This document shows, piece after piece, positions 1-12,916 of a stretch of DNA of 64,000 nucleotides. Origin of the DNA: Oreocharis arfaki (Eukaryota > Chordata > Aves > Passeriformes > Paramythiidae); assembly GCA_013398015.1 (NCBI GenBank), contig VZRR01004510.1, positions 5,966 to 69,965 on the forward strand. Direction: 5' to 3'. The position numbers and the translations under genes are program-made. The first letter of the stretch is position 1. Each line of letters opens with the position of its first letter. Under the pieces are notes generated by a model, which saw nothing but the letters and a program-made list of their open reading frames with translations, did not search any database and was not told the DNA's origin.

Positions 1-30
1 TTTTTTTTTTTTTGTATTATTATTATTATT
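1..30. repeat. Poly-T run plus TAT microsatellite
   Basis: The window opens with thirteen T residues, one G, and then about five TAT triplets (15-30). Read on the minus strand this is an ATA repeat leading into poly-A, which could be the tail of a retroposed element lying mostly outside the window. Nothing to its left is visible, so this cannot be tested here. Confidence 0.8.
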
Positions 31-35
31 CCGTG

Positions 36-2627
36 CTGATGTGCTGGTGTTTGGAGTCCATGACCTTTGTGCAGTCCCTTGAGGATGTTAGAGATCTGAG
101 AGCCATTGTTGTGAATGTGTTCATTAGGTTTAAAGAAAAAGGCACTGATCTAAATGCAACAGAATGCCAGAGCTCCCCAGATTTTGTTGTTGCTGTTAAG
201 GACAGAGCAAAATAACAATCTAGAGGTGGTAAATTTCTGTCCTCTGTTTTTGCAGAGTAAAATTAAGTATCATTGTTAAAGTACTTTGCTGAAAAATTTA
301 GTAAAAAGCTGTATTTTGGGGGGGAGCTGATGGCAATAATGTTAAAAAAACATATAAATGAAAAGAGCCCTACTAAAAGATAATAGTTTTAATCCTGCTC
401 TTACAAAAGTCCATTTCAAAACTAAAACCATTTTAGGAAAACACAGACTGGACCTAATTGTTCTTGATGTTTGTAATGACACTCAAAACTCTCCAAACTG
501 CTTTGCAAATACTCAGTGTTGTACAGTAAGTTATCTCCAAAAAGTTCCTAGAAATAATCATGCAGGACTGTTATTGCCAATTCTGCTATTTTTCTTGTAG
601 TGCAATTGGCCTCACAACTCCCTTTTTGTTAGGCATAATATTCACAAAAATTTATAGACATCATGTGCCTCAAAGGATTTAGAATATAAATGGATATGAC
701 AAACAGAGGGAGTATGATTATCTCTAGATTGTAGTTATAAATGTGAGATACAGAGAACAAGAGATTCTCCCCTGCAAAACAATGTGTGAGATCACCACCC
801 ACAGCCCTCAGGGGTATTTAGGTATGTCTCCAGTTCATGTTGAAATAGATTTAGGAAATTTTAGATTTAGGGACAGAAAGAGGTCACTGTGCCCTGTATC
901 CTGTCATTGCCATGAGGGCTTACTCATAACTCTGTTGGAGTGCCCTGGTTCCCAAACAAACCACAGTTCTTTGGTTTGGAGAGTTTTCTGCTAATTAAGG
1001 GAAATTTCCTTAAATTTTTTGAACTGTGAGATGCATCATAAGCACTGATATTTGTATATCTGTCTAGCTCACTCCTAATTCCTTCGGATGCATTTACTTA
1101 TGTTGCTCATTAAGAAAATAATCCCAATTACTCAGTGTAAAGAAATGCAGAGGAACTGTGGGGCTTCAGTACAATTTACTTGAACAGAAGGTAGGAAACA
1201 TTAGTGTAGATGCATTCCAGGACTTGCTAGCAAAGCACAACTAAATTTAGCAGCCAGAGATATTGATTTGATTAAAAATGGTTTAAGACTTGTAAATGTC
1301 ACTGGAACTTAGCAAAATGAACATTATTAAATCCTTCTGGTGATGGGGAAAACTAACAAAGGGATTTACAGTGGTTTCTGTAATTAATTGCTCTGTCATG
1401 ATTTATATTAACTTACAGTACAACTCCATTAGCTCAGACCTGTCATCCCTGCTCAAGGAACCACCAAGTAATCACTACCACATTAAAGAATAAATTAGTT
1501 TTTGGCTTGGAGCCTAGTTGTAGAATGTTTCATTTGTGTCTGCTGTAGACATACGTACCTAATAAAGTTGGGAAGAACGAGTTAAACTATGTATATATCA
1601 ATGTTGGCCAACTGTATTTTAGGGATGATATGATCAGCACCACTCATTAGGCCTAATGAATCATTTAATTTCTGTTGCTTGCCTCCTGTTTTGGTGAACA
1701 CCTTTGGATGAACTATGAAGCAGGAGATGATTGAAAATAGGTAGGTCTCCTGAGATCCTCCTTCCTTCACATTCTGCGGCCTGTGGTTGTAGTAATAACT
1801 TCATATGGTTTTTGTTAACACTTCATTACCCCAGACTTGGATAAATTATTCTCCTGCTTCTTTCCCAGTTGCAGACACATGGGTGAAGCCAAAGTCTTAG
1901 CTACTACTTACAGTAGATTATGGGATTTGTGAGGTTCTATCAAATGATCTCTGGCTTTGATAATTTGAAGATGTTTTAAGTGGTTTTTCTTTTAGTGTGT
2001 TATGGCTTGCACAAGAAGTTGTTTGAATTTCGACATATGCTGTAATGTTCTTAGAAGCCTGCAAGAGAAGTTTTCAACCAATTTATCTTTTTTTTTTTTC
2101 CCCTGGGTCCTGGATAAACCCAGGATAAATCTCCTTGAGGCATGTCAGCACATGGCCAGGAAGGCTCTTTGAACATGAGGCTGGCTGTTCCACTGAAGTG
2201 CCTTGGTTAAAAAAGAGCTGTGGGGAGACTTCATGACTGTAAATGTGCATCACATGTAACCCCTCAAAGGGTTTGCTGGGCACTTGAAGCTTTTAGTCCT
2301 TCAACAAGCCACCGAAATTAAAAATGCGTTATTAGCTCTGTTGTTCAAACCAGCCCATTACCCCTTAATTAATTAGACCTTCCCTTTAACCAACAGTGGA
2401 AACCACATTGACAGCCTTGCTGGTTTTATTGTTTCGTATTATTCATGGGGCATTGCATGGGTCTCAATTCTCCTTCCTGACTTCAGTGAGAATGTTGCCC
2501 TTGGAGCTAAAATAAGGATGTGTGTCAAAAACCTAATGAAAAATCCAGACAGGTCTTAGCTGATCTTGTAGCAAGGAAAAACTTGGACCTTGGTTGCTCA
2601 AGAAGACCTGCAAGCAAGCAAGACCCA
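36..2627. other. AT-rich unique sequence, no gene seen
   Basis: All frames here are short (at most about 83 codons) and none has a recognisable protein domain. I saw no transposon ends, no RNA gene and no CpG-rich promoter. A T-run at about 2089-2099 is the only simple-sequence feature. It reads as ordinary avian intergenic or intronic DNA. Confidence 0.6.
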
Positions 2628-2889
2628 AGACAAAGTAGAATGGCTTTAAACTGAAGGAGAGAGATTAGACTGGATATTGGGGAGAAATTCTTCCTTGTGA
2701 GTGTGATGAAGCCCTGGCACAGGTTTCCCAGGGAAGTCATGGATGCCCCATCCCTGGAAGTGTTCAAGGCCAGCCTGGATGGGGCTCTGAACAACACGGT
2801 CTAATGAAATGTGTCCCTGCCCATGGCAGCAGGTTGGAACAGGATGGTCTTTAAGGTCCCTTCCAGCACAAACCATTCTGTGATTCCAT
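2628..2889 (+). mobile_element. CR1 LINE, 5'-truncated 3' end
   Basis: The segment follows the avian CR1 3' region in order: a 'ggctttaaactgaaggagag' block, 'ggatattgg.gagaaattctt', 'gatgccccatccctggaag', 'tgttcaaggccagcctggat', then 'tctttaaggtcccttccag' and a terminal 'attctgtgattccatgaa'. It contains only the last part of ORF2 and the 3' UTR, as is usual because CR1 copies truncate at the 5' end. CR1 makes no clear target-site duplication, so the left edge is approximate. Agreement with the consensus is good, so this is among the younger CR1 copies here. It is not coding. Confidence 0.93.
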
Positions 2890-5800
2890 GAATATTCACA
2901 AGTTTAGGAGTGGGAGATGAGTCAGCATGGCAACCCAAGCAGAGGCAGTAAGTTGGCCATGCAGTAGAGAGGTGGACTGTTACATGAATATTTTGATGAA
3001 GTGTCCTGGACACAAGTGATGGTTTGGAGTGATGTTGCATTCCTCCTGTCAGCTGCAACTCGAGATAGATACAGCTGCAGCAGGGTCAGATGCAGAGCAC
3101 ACAGACACTGAGAGTGCTTCTAAAATATATGGTGGTTTTGCAGGTTCTACTGGACACTGATTATAAGTAATTTTAAACAACAACATATATTTTATATTTT
3201 ATATTAATGGTAATTTCCTAGTGTCCCAGAGAAAAAGTCAAAGCCATGCCTGGCATGTTCACAGAAGTGGCCAAGGCACAGATTTTTGTGAGCCCTCCAT
3301 CTGTTGATGCCAACACAAGGACAGGAAGGAATGTGAGTTTCAAACCTCCTTTCTATGAAGGGCTCTATGCCACTCCCCACTGTTTTCGGTAGACAGCTAC
3401 AGTAAAACTCAAACTTTTTTAAAAAATCTGTGCGTTTACCAGATCTCTTGGCACGATGACTGCTGTGCCTTTCTTTGAATGCCATAGCACAAGCATTAGG
3501 TTCAGTGGCAAGAGACACTGTCATTTCTAGTGTCCCAGACTGTTAATCTTCAAATATTGTTGTATCAGCCAGCTCTTTTCTACACATGCCATCATGACTG
3601 GCACTGCCAATCTACTATTTATGTGGATTATGTTCAAACCATCTGTTTTAAAATAATAGTAATGATCTCTTGAATAGAAATGTGTGTGCTGACGTAAAGT
3701 ACAGGGCTATGCTAGGGAAGAATTACAAAATGGATGGACATTAATTTGCAAATGTTCAGTGACGGAAGAGATATATATCTATTAAGTAGTCTCAGGAGGA
3801 AGAGAAAAACAGGCCAATAACTCCCTCCTGTTATTTTATTGGACATAACTTGGTCCGGATTTTGTTCCAGTGTTTAGAGACAAGCCTAGTTTTATTTTTC
3901 AGTTCAGACCTAGTGGGAGTTATTCAAAATGGTGCAGTTGTGATTCTAATACTCCCCCCCAAACTTGCAGTAAGTACAGATCACTATCCAAACTTTGTGG
4001 TTTGGTCTCACATTTCTTATGCAAGTTTTCAAAATTAGCCATGAAATGAGGTAGTGCTTTTGTACAAACTTGATGGAAAATGGGAGGTAGAAAATCTCAA
4101 GAGAGTATCAGTTTTCAGGAGATTTCAGTATGTCCCAAATTCAGTGGGAATAGAAAATCTGTGACAATAGCTTTTCTTTTAAAGATCAATCTAAACCTCT
4201 AGCTTTAAAATCTACTCTTCTAGACTTCTGGCTCAGACCCATCATAAAATATTTTAGCGCTTCCCTTTCTTGTGCCAGGCAAAATCAGGCGCTGTTGTCT
4301 AATTTGCATTTCCAAAGAACCTATAACTGCAGTTTCTCCAGTGAGTGTTGAAGTGCAGAGACATACAAAACCATTTTTTTAATATTTTATTTTACAAACC
4401 TCAGAGAATATCATGATCTGGTTTAGGTCAGTGCTTACTTTATGTGAACATGCTCATTTCTTAAGTCAACATGGTTCTTGGCTGTACTTTTTTCTGCTGA
4501 TGCTTTGCTGTTTGAGAACGTATACACCAAGCCAGCATCTAATGTGATCATAAACAAGCCAAGGGGGTATATTGTCCTCTCAGATACCTTCTATTAACAT
4601 CAGAGCACTTCCCACTTTCAGATCAAGGGAATCTTTTCTTGAAGAGGGGCTAAATAATGACCACTGGCTTTGTCTGGGGTAATTGATAATCTTTTAGGCT
4701 GTCTTACTAGCAAGAACAAAAAAATCCTAGTGAATTATCAACACACACACCTTTTTTACCTATTGCTCTTGAAAACAAGAGACTTAGTTTATTCTCTGGG
4801 ATTCTGTTGCATTATTTTACTGGTTCAAAGTTCTTTGTTGGATTCTCTCCCTCTGCAGTCTCGCTCCAGTTCCAGATTAGTTACTGGTAGTGACCCAACA
4901 CACTACCAGTATTACCTGAATTTAGTGTATCTAGTGGTAAAATGTCAAAGTGTGATACTTGCATTATCAGAAGTGTAGTTAGATGTGACTGTAAAAGCTT
5001 TTGCCCCTTTCAGAAATGGCAGTGCATGAGCTTTTGCAAACACAGTTAGAAGCAAAAGAACATACAATCTTATCTCTTTCACATTCATATTTTAGTGTAT
5101 ACAGGAATTGTTCTTACAGGCAGAATAATTGATATTAATGTTGTTATTATAAATGATTATTCCACAATCACTGCCTTTTAAGAATGGGCTGATGATTTAT
5201 GCTTTCCATATAAGCATGGGTTTCTTTAAATGGAAAACAGTCAAAGTCCATCAGGTTTTGAACATACAAATTTAATCACTCATCACACAGTAATTGATAA
5301 TGTCATACATAAATACGTCATATTATCTATTCAAAGATGCAAACCGCAATATGCCGAAAGGAACAGAGTCCACACTTGTGGTCTAAAGGATTAATCAACA
5401 TTTAAAATATATTCCTCAATGATCCTGCAGACCAATAAAATCCTTGGCCATAACCTGATACCAGGTTCTTTTCACTCCAGAGATTGCTCAGTAACAGCTT
5501 AATAGTTTTGTTATATGATACTAAAATATATTATAGGTTTTGCAGATTCTTCTCCTCTACTAAGACCGGCACTATAATTGCTCAGAGATTAAGACGTTGA
5601 CTCCTGCCCAGAGCTCTGTCTTCTCTTTCAGTCCCTCCATGAAATAACATTGTGTCTCCACCTTGCTCATTTTGTTTCATAAAACAAGCTTTATTCCTGA
5701 GAATAAAATAAAATCCCTGTGTAATCTCAATTCATTCCCTTTGCCATCCCCTGTTCCCTCAACTCTTTCTCCTGTTCTAGTTAACTAGAGACAATTTACA

Positions 5801-7619
5801 ATTAACTCAGTGGATCTAGTAAGTGTCTAAACTTGATCTGAGGAGCTCAGCAGCTACAAAGCTTGGGGTCAATGGTGCAAAGTTTCTGAACAGCACTTGT
5901 CTCAGTGCAGAGCATTTTGGACAGCAACATTACCAGCAGCAATGTTACTTATCATTACACCACACCACTCCAGTGCATCAACACCACTCCTGGTGCTCAG
6001 GTCTTGGCTCAGGGTCTTGTAAAACTTTCTGTTGCACAGTCTGGGTAACCTTGCTACTTTCTCACCTCCAGCCACTGGTCCATCTTCATGCTAGCACAGG
6101 TTCTCTCTTTAGGAGCTTGAATTACTTATTGCCCAGATTCAGACATTACTGCCATGTTCTACCCTTTAAGTATTTCTTTGTACTGAGTAACCTGAAGTGT
6201 CACTCTCTGTCAATACTTCAACTAAACTAATCCTTTGCACCGAGAAGATAGCAACTCTCTGCCAAAAAGGGCTGTGAAACAGCCTTTTAGATAGAAAAAA
6301 CAACTGGGATCAAACGCTTAGATCCCAGTGTTTCCAAACATTGAACTGAACAGGGAACAAAAGCTGTAAATCATGTAGATACTCCTGAGTTTTGTGAAGG
6401 TATTTCTGTAGTGTTCTACCATAGTCTGTCAGATCCGATATTTCTGGACTTGATCTTGGAAAAATGAACTTAAAAAAATATTATAGTAACCTAGGATAAA
6501 AGCCTGAAACTAAAATAACTGGAAACACTACGGCAAGGAGGCTTTTTAATGGTGTGTTTTAAATTGCTTTATATGGATAATCTTTGGCTGGTAGAGGACA
6601 AGGGGAAAAAGTTGATATTGAGATACTTGCACAGAACCAAAGCACAGAACCTCTGCAGGGCAGCTCAGAAAAAAAAAAAAGAAAAAGCTACAAGTGGTTT
6701 GGCAAGTGATCTGGCAGTAAAACCATGGCAAAATTGCATGAGATGATGTCTGGAAGACTGGAGGGAAATCAGCAAGTGGGGAGAAGCTGTGCCCTTCCAA
6801 AGCAGCATCAAACACAGAGACAATGGTACTGGGAAAGTCATAATAAGTTTGAGAGTCTGTGACTGCTTCTGCTGCATGGAAAATAAGAGCTGTCTGGGAA
6901 AGGGATCTGTGAACAAAGAGTAAAGGGTGATGTAGCCAGCAAAGATAAACTGACACTTATGGTGTTGTGGAAACTACTGAACCAAACAGGCTGCAGCAGA
7001 CTGGGAAATGGCTCTGGCCGCATCCAGGATTCAGAAAGAAATGGATAATTGTTTTTGGAAATACACAACAAAACTATGTGTGCTACCTACTAAGGACTTG
7101 CTCTTGGCCTACTCCTGTACAACAGGGGCAGACTGTACTGTGGTTCCAGGAGCCCATTTTTCCTCACTAAATGCTGATCTGATGTGAACCCCCCAGATCC
7201 AGCTTGGATCTATAAGGGAACAGGCAAGATTTCCGTGCTTCAGGAGTACAATGTGTGTATGTGCACCAGCACCCCTGGGGCAGATGACAGAGGAAGATGG
7301 GACTGTCTGCAAAATGAACATGAAGTGCTGTAAAGTTACACCCTCCATCAGGATGTGAACTTCTTCCTTACTGCTTTTATTAAAAATGAACATATTTTTG
7401 ACTGGCAAAAGAATGAGTGTAATATATGCTGCAGCTCTTTCTGAGGTGTTTTTGGTATATGGTATCACTCGCTAACCCACTTAAAAATTTCAAGGCCAAT
7501 TTAAAAGACATGACTGTTTACAGAATTGGTTAGGTTGGGATTTTTGAGGATTTGTCTTTTTTTTCAAAATGCTTGTAGATTAAACATGTAAGCCTTTCGG
7601 TATTTTTAGAAACCCAGCT
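2890..7619. other. Unique sequence, no gene seen
   Basis: There is no supported gene in this stretch. The longest plus-strand frame (5823-6230, 135 codons) has a Gln/His/Ser/Leu-rich translation without a recognisable domain. A twelve-A run lies at 6669-6680 and an eight-C run near 3953-3960. Opposite-strand frames at 6546-6956 and 7109-7468 are unremarkable by composition. I recognised no LTR, CR1 or DNA-transposon ends. Confidence 0.55.
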
Positions 7620-8900
7620 CCGGGTCTCAGGGCTTGAAGTTTTTCAGCATCAAACGCATCGTCAGCAAAGTTTCCTTCCTGGCTATGTTTCTGCCTGCCT
7701 CTGCCATCATTCTCTGGGGTTCAGGGCTTGCAGAGGCTTGTAGTGGCCCGCTGAGCTTTGCTGCATTGTCATGGCCATGGCAGAGGTGGCAGGCTCCGGT
7801 GGCAGCTCCACACCAACCCTCCTGGGTCTTGCATCTGCACCAACCATCATCTCTCAATGACTGATGTGCAGACCACCACTTCGCCCAGCTTCCTTGGGAA
7901 AATAATAATGCAGCTTCTGAAACCAGCTTTTGGTCTTAATTATTCTTTTCCCTCTGTGTTATAGTAAGAATGAATGGACTCAAGTGACTAATACTGCCTG
8001 TCCCCTTTATTTGCAGCCACACAGTTCTGGCAGGGCATTGTTCTTAGCCCCCCCAAACTGTTGTACCATCAGGCCTATTTTTCACTCAAGCACTAGCAAT
8101 GGCTTGTCCCTTTCTCTGTCTCCTGGCCAGCAAAGACACAGTTTCTGCTGTCTCCTGTCTCCTGCCAGATAAATTTTTAACTACAGGGCTCCCTTGGCTT
8201 GAGTAGCTCTGAGCTCTCCTTTTGGCTGTCTCCCCTGGGCTGGCCTGTGTTTCACCACTGCCCAGCCCCACAGTGGCTCCAGATGTGGGCAGAGGAGTCC
8301 AGGAAAGGATTTCTGGGAGCAGACACCCTGCCATAGTGTGTGTCCTCAGGGAGCTGTAGGGGCACATTGCTGTTTGTGGCTGACCTGGTCCACGCCGGGG
8401 AAAGCGGGGGAAGGATGGAGAGTCAGAGGTGTGCCTCTGAGTCACCATGTCCCCTGGGCTGCTCTGGGCCTGGCATGGCTTAGTCACTGCTGCTCGCCTG
8501 GAGCTGTGCTCTGGCTCTTGCACAGCTGCCAGCAACACCCGTGTCTGCTTTTCCCAGGCAGCGTTGTGCCATCGTGTGTCATGCCTCTGATTTGGGTCAC
8601 ACTGGTGCAAACCCGCCATGGCCAGGGGTTCTCTGGGAAGAACAAGTTGGCCAGGTCCCATCTTGCTGCCCAGGCCCTCCTTTGGTCCTGGGCTGTTGGA
8701 ACCTGGCCTCAGCTGCCTTTATGAATCTCCTGTATGTCGTGCTACAAGCATATCTTGTCAGGAAATTTGTAGCAAGCCGTGGGAGAATTTGGCAATGGTT
8801 ACTGGAGTGGAAAATATTAACAGCCTGTAAGAAAGTCTGGCTTGTGCTGCTGCGGGGAAATTGGCAACTGGCAGGGGTACAGTTAGTGTAGGAAACTCCT
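7620..8900. other. GC-rich block, function unknown
   Basis: This segment is visibly richer in G and C than the DNA on either side, especially at 8170-8720, with many CTG, CAG and CCC motifs. It contains several overlapping frames on both strands, including the longest ATG-initiated frame in the window (minus, 8086-8661). CpG dinucleotides are not dense enough to call a CpG island by eye. I could not match the segment to a CR1 or LTR family I know. It could be a non-coding RNA exon, an unrecognised retroviral fragment or simply a local GC peak. Confidence 0.4.
8086..8661 (-). CDS. Unrecognised 191-residue open frame, probably not coding
   Basis: An uninterrupted minus-strand frame starts at an ATG at 8661. 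The predicted product is rich in Arg, Gln, Ser, Pro and Thr. It shows no signal peptide, no obvious membrane segment and no domain I recognise. It sits in a GC-rich block, where stop codons are rarer by composition, and other frames on both strands are also open there (plus 8338-8724, minus 8597-9043). No splice or polyadenylation context singles it out. I list it because it is the longest ATG frame in the window; chance is the best explanation. Confidence 0.12.
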   Translation of the reverse strand: MGPGQLVLPREPLAMAGLHQCDPNQRHDTRWHNAAWEKQTRVLLAAVQEPEHSSRRAAVTKPCQAQSSPGDMVTQRHTSDSPSFPRFPRRGPGQPQTAMCPYSSLRTHTMAGCLLPEILSWTPLPTSGATVGLGSGETQASPGETAKRRAQSYSSQGSPVVKNLSGRRQETAETVSLLARRQRKGQAIASA

Positions 8901-11900
8901 GAGCTCCTCGGCAAGGCGGTTGCGATCGCAGCGTGCATTGGGATGGGAGTTATTGCAGCATAACATGAACTTTGTGAGCACCCAGAGAGGCTGGCAAGAG
9001 CCAAGTTGCAAAAAAGCACTATAGTAACTATTTCTCCGGTCAAAAAAAAGTCGTATTAAAAAAATAAAATCAAAGTAAACCAGAGAAAAGAAAAAGAAAA
9101 AAAATGAAAGCAAGCTCAGTTCTGTAAAGATAGCATCTTTAGAAAACTGTGTTATCAAACTGGCACTGAAATCGTCACACTAAGTGTAAAACACTGTTCC
9201 TCTGCCACCCCTGACCTGCTCAGCATGTTCAAAGGGTGGATTTTCAGATGCGTTTGGCTCTGGCCTAATCCTGCTCCTGCCTTAGGAAATTTTTGAAGGA
9301 ATTTTTTAAACTGGATGTTACACCAACACAGCGCATTTTTAAAGAAACCTACTCAGAATTGATCAGACCGTAAAGCATCCATTAAGGCAGTGACAGTGGA
9401 ATTCACTGGGCTCAGTGTGACAGTGACTGTGGTACTGTTACCTGTCCATCTGGCTGCTCTGATTGAGCAGCCTGGCAGGATGTGGCTCTGGCACTGCCCT
9501 CCTCAGCTCTGTCCCCTACCCTCGCAGTCACGTTCACAGTGGTTGCACTGGAAGAAAGGGCCCTGTCTTTGCCCCTTCTCCATGCACAGAAATCAAAGGA
9601 AGATAATGGCATTTTCCTTGAATGCCCTGAGCTGCTGTGGGCGAGGAGCACGTACCCTGCATGCTCCTTGGTGGCTGGTGACCTTTGCCAGGGTAGAGGG
9701 AATGTCTGACAGCAATGGCAATACCTTCAGCTGCATCCAGGCCAAAAATAATTGTGATCATTTTTTTCCTATGGCGCTGTTCTGAGGAAGAACTTAGTGC
9801 TGTTGCTGTTCAGGTCTGACCACCATCAGCTAAATGCTTCTACAAGAGAGAGCGATGCCAGATATTTGGACTTCTTGAAAAATTGAGGAATCTGATCAAA
9901 AATCTCCAAGCTTGGCTTAATCTTTTCTCCCTCCAAGGCCAAATGCTGCCAATATATACCAAATTTAATATTTTACTTATTTGGCTCTTTTCATTTTGTT
10001 ACACATCTATTTCAGTTACCTGTTTTGCTGGTTGTGGACAACTTTGTAATTATAAAATGTTAATTTATTGTTGATTCAATGCAAGCAGAGTTTTTAAAGT
10101 CCATGTGAGATGTTGGTTCACAAATGCAATGTACAGAAATGCTTCAAAGCACATATCGCATATGAATGCCAATCTACAGTCTTTTTCTGCTGATGTGAAA
10201 ACATCATTTTCACATGTTGTTACAAAAGTTCTCCTCAAAAATAGTCCCAGTTAAGGACCTTATTAAAGTTACCTTCAGGTTCTACACAGACCGCTGGTGC
10301 ATGATGAGACTATAATGCTGCATTAGACACATGAATTGTAATTGAAAATCAGAAAATGTTTGTGCTAAAGTTAAAAGCCAACAACCCAGAACTGTTAACA
10401 GAAAAGTTGGGATGTTGATTAAAAAAATGAAACTGGTGAGGGTCATGTGATGTGCTAACATGAACTCTGACAGTATTTACAATACCTTCATTTATCTAAG
10501 TGGAGCACCGCAGTTATCCAATATAAGTTACACTCTTGTAACTTTTAATAAAGAGTCTGAGGGAAAAAGCCAAGCCTGGAATGCTGCAGTACCCCAGTGA
10601 CCACTGGGGTCTGCTAAACCAGCTTCTTACTAGTGCTTGGTATGTCCCTGGAGTCTAGAGCATGTATCTGTTGGAGTCCAGAGATTAGATGGAAGAAAGA
10701 TTGTTTCTTTCAATGAAATTCACTGAGGACATGACAATCTGTATTAATTGAGACTTGAAGAGAAAATAAACTTTTCCAAATGTGACCATGTGTTGATAGA
10801 ATTTAAATTAAATGACTGGATAAGGTTCAGTTAAAAAAAAAATCTAATAAATGTAGGTTTTAACATGAGTTGGGCTGAGAAAGTATGGATTTCAGCACAG
10901 AAGAAATTTAGAATTTAGTCCACATTTCAAAATCTGTTAGGAATTTTTATCTCAGCAAAAAGGGAAATATTATCTGACCAAAAAAAAAAAAAAAAGCCGT
11001 AAGTACCTGTACAGTAGAAATAAGAAAAAACCCTAAAAAGATGGAAAGAGTGGAGTGAGCAACAAGAAAGACTACGTCTTAAAGGTCAGGAGTTGTATTG
11101 ATAAACTCAGAATTGCCAATAGTAAAGGTATGGTATGATTTGCAAAGAACATTCAAGCAAGTAGTCAGGGGTTTTTTTACCCAAACATATAAATAGGAAG
11201 AGACTAAAAAAAGACAAACCAGAGTTATTCTACTCTGTAGGAGTGTCCTCCCAAAAGAAAGAAAAAAAAGTCTTTTTCCATTAACCTAATTATATTTAAT
11301 AAGGAAAGCAAAGGTGGGTCAGCTAGTGGGAACAAATGAATGGATATGAAAGTGGAGATTATCACATGGAATGATCACAAGGCTCCAAGTGTTTAACCTG
11401 TTCAAGTCTTGGAGTAGCAGATAACTTTCAACACACTACTCTGAAAAAATTTGTATCTGATTTCTCATGTGTTGTGGCAGAAACAGCTGTCTAGTCCGGA
11501 CAGTACTGTGTAAAAAGTAAATTGTTCTATAGGCATGTTCACATATCAATGTACATACGTATTTTCAATATACATATATATTAAGAGAGGAAAAAGAGTA
11601 TCTGGACATTTATAAGCCTAATTGTTCAGCATCAGTTATGAGTCAGGCTTTAAAGAAAAGCTTGTAGAACACAGTAAAGATGAAGAATAAATAGAAAATA
11701 GGATAGAATATAACATGAGTTTTAAAAAGATCATGCCAGACTAAATTAATAACTTTCTTTCATAAAAATGCAGTTTTTCTTAGAAAAGGAGTCATTGGTT
11801 TAATTAAGGAAGTTCCACTACAAGTGTTGGGTTGATTTGGTTAAATAATTTTGGTATAAAATGTGGAAATGAAACTTGCTGATGGAAAAAAACCCAGCAG

Positions 11901-12790
11901 GAATATTTTACAGTCAGAAAGCAATACTGAATAATCCTACAGGGTCACCTGGAAACAATTGTGGATGACTCCTCCTCTATGAAGTTTGTGGCAAAGGTAA
12001 AACTGGTCTTAATACATCATAAAATAGATATTTATCATAGGAATAGTGATAGATTTATGCCACAGCAGAGGGCCTGGGAAATCTGCCTGGCATTCCTTAC
12101 TCCTGATAAAATTCTTGTGTGCTCTATACAGCAAAGACAAACTCAGACTGAAGGAGGTGCTCAGGCAAACTGAGACTGTCTTAGAAGACTATAAGACACT
12201 TGCATATTTTGCTGAGAGAAATGAAGACCATTTTTCTTTTCAAGCCATCCCATCAGGAAGCATAATACCAGGGGGAAAGGGAACTACTTAAGCCAACACA
12301 CAAAGTTAGCACCCAGGCAGATGATATAAACTGACTAAAGTGCTTGAAAGGAACATGAAGAGGACAAATAAGCAGAAAGAGGCTTGTAAGTGCTAATAAT
12401 CAGAGCAACCTGGAATTGCTGTGCTTGAGGCTGGTGGGAATGTCTGGAGGAGCGCAGTGTAGGGAAGCATCCAGCAGCTTTTCAAAGGATGCCCTACAGT
12501 CCCAACACCTTTTGAAGTAAAGGTTTTCTATCTTTCCTGTCTGACATTCTTTGCTCTGAGGAAGCTCTTTTTTTCTCCTTTGGCCAAAGTTATTTGGCCA
12601 TTTCTGGTTATGTGAAAGAAATAAGTGATAGTGTAAAATTCACCACTTTGTTAGGCACCCCTTTCTCACCTTCCATACTATGCCTAGGTGTGATTCAGTA
12701 GATAAGACACGGATGGTGAAATTCCTGCATTTTTTGTTTGTTTTTCATTTAAGATGTAAATATTTTAAGTAGCTGGTTTTGATTTATTTA
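8901..12790. other. Unique sequence with A-rich tracts, no gene seen
   Basis: An A-rich stretch at 9041-9110 and a sixteen-A run at 10980-10995 are the notable simple sequences. No polyadenylated retro-copy could be recognised upstream of either. Frames near 9390-9785 are open on both strands in a mildly GC-rich patch and have no domain. The segment at 11930-12300 translates to short charged peptides that I could not place in a family. Confidence 0.55.
10980..10995 (+). repeat. A16 homopolymer
   Basis: Sixteen consecutive A residues follow 'atctgacc' and precede 'gccgtaag'. It could be a relic poly-A tail, but the 130 bases upstream show no recognisable gene or LINE 3' end and there are no clear flanking duplications. 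Confidence 0.85.
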
Positions 12791-12794
12791 CATT

Positions 12795-12916
12795 TTTTAA
12801 TTAAAAGAAAATTACAGATAAAAGATGCTATAGCAATCATCTTCCTACAAAAGCAAAATATTGCAATTTAATTAAAAGGACTCTTCAAATTATAATTAGA
12901 TTTGAAATTTAATTAT
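12795..12916. promoter_or_regulatory. Cluster of TAATTA homeodomain-type cores
   Basis: Within about 120 bases there is a 12-base palindrome of the form TTTTAATTAAAA (12795-12806), a second TTTAATTAAA (12867-12876), a TAATTAG (12893-12899) and a TTTAATTATG (12907-12916). Homeodomain proteins commonly bind TAATTA cores. In AT-rich DNA such motifs also arise by chance, so a regulatory role is only an inference. Confidence 0.25.

Noticed and set aside
5823..6230. 135-codon plus-strand frame
   Set aside because: Gln/His/Ser/Leu-rich composition without a domain, no promoter or splice context, and of a length expected by chance in a 64 kb window.
11961..12291. Two overlapping charged frames suggesting a LINE or exon remnant
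   Set aside because: I tried to align them to CR1 ORF2 (a KFVAKVKL run resembling KFADDTKL), but the similarity stops after a few residues.
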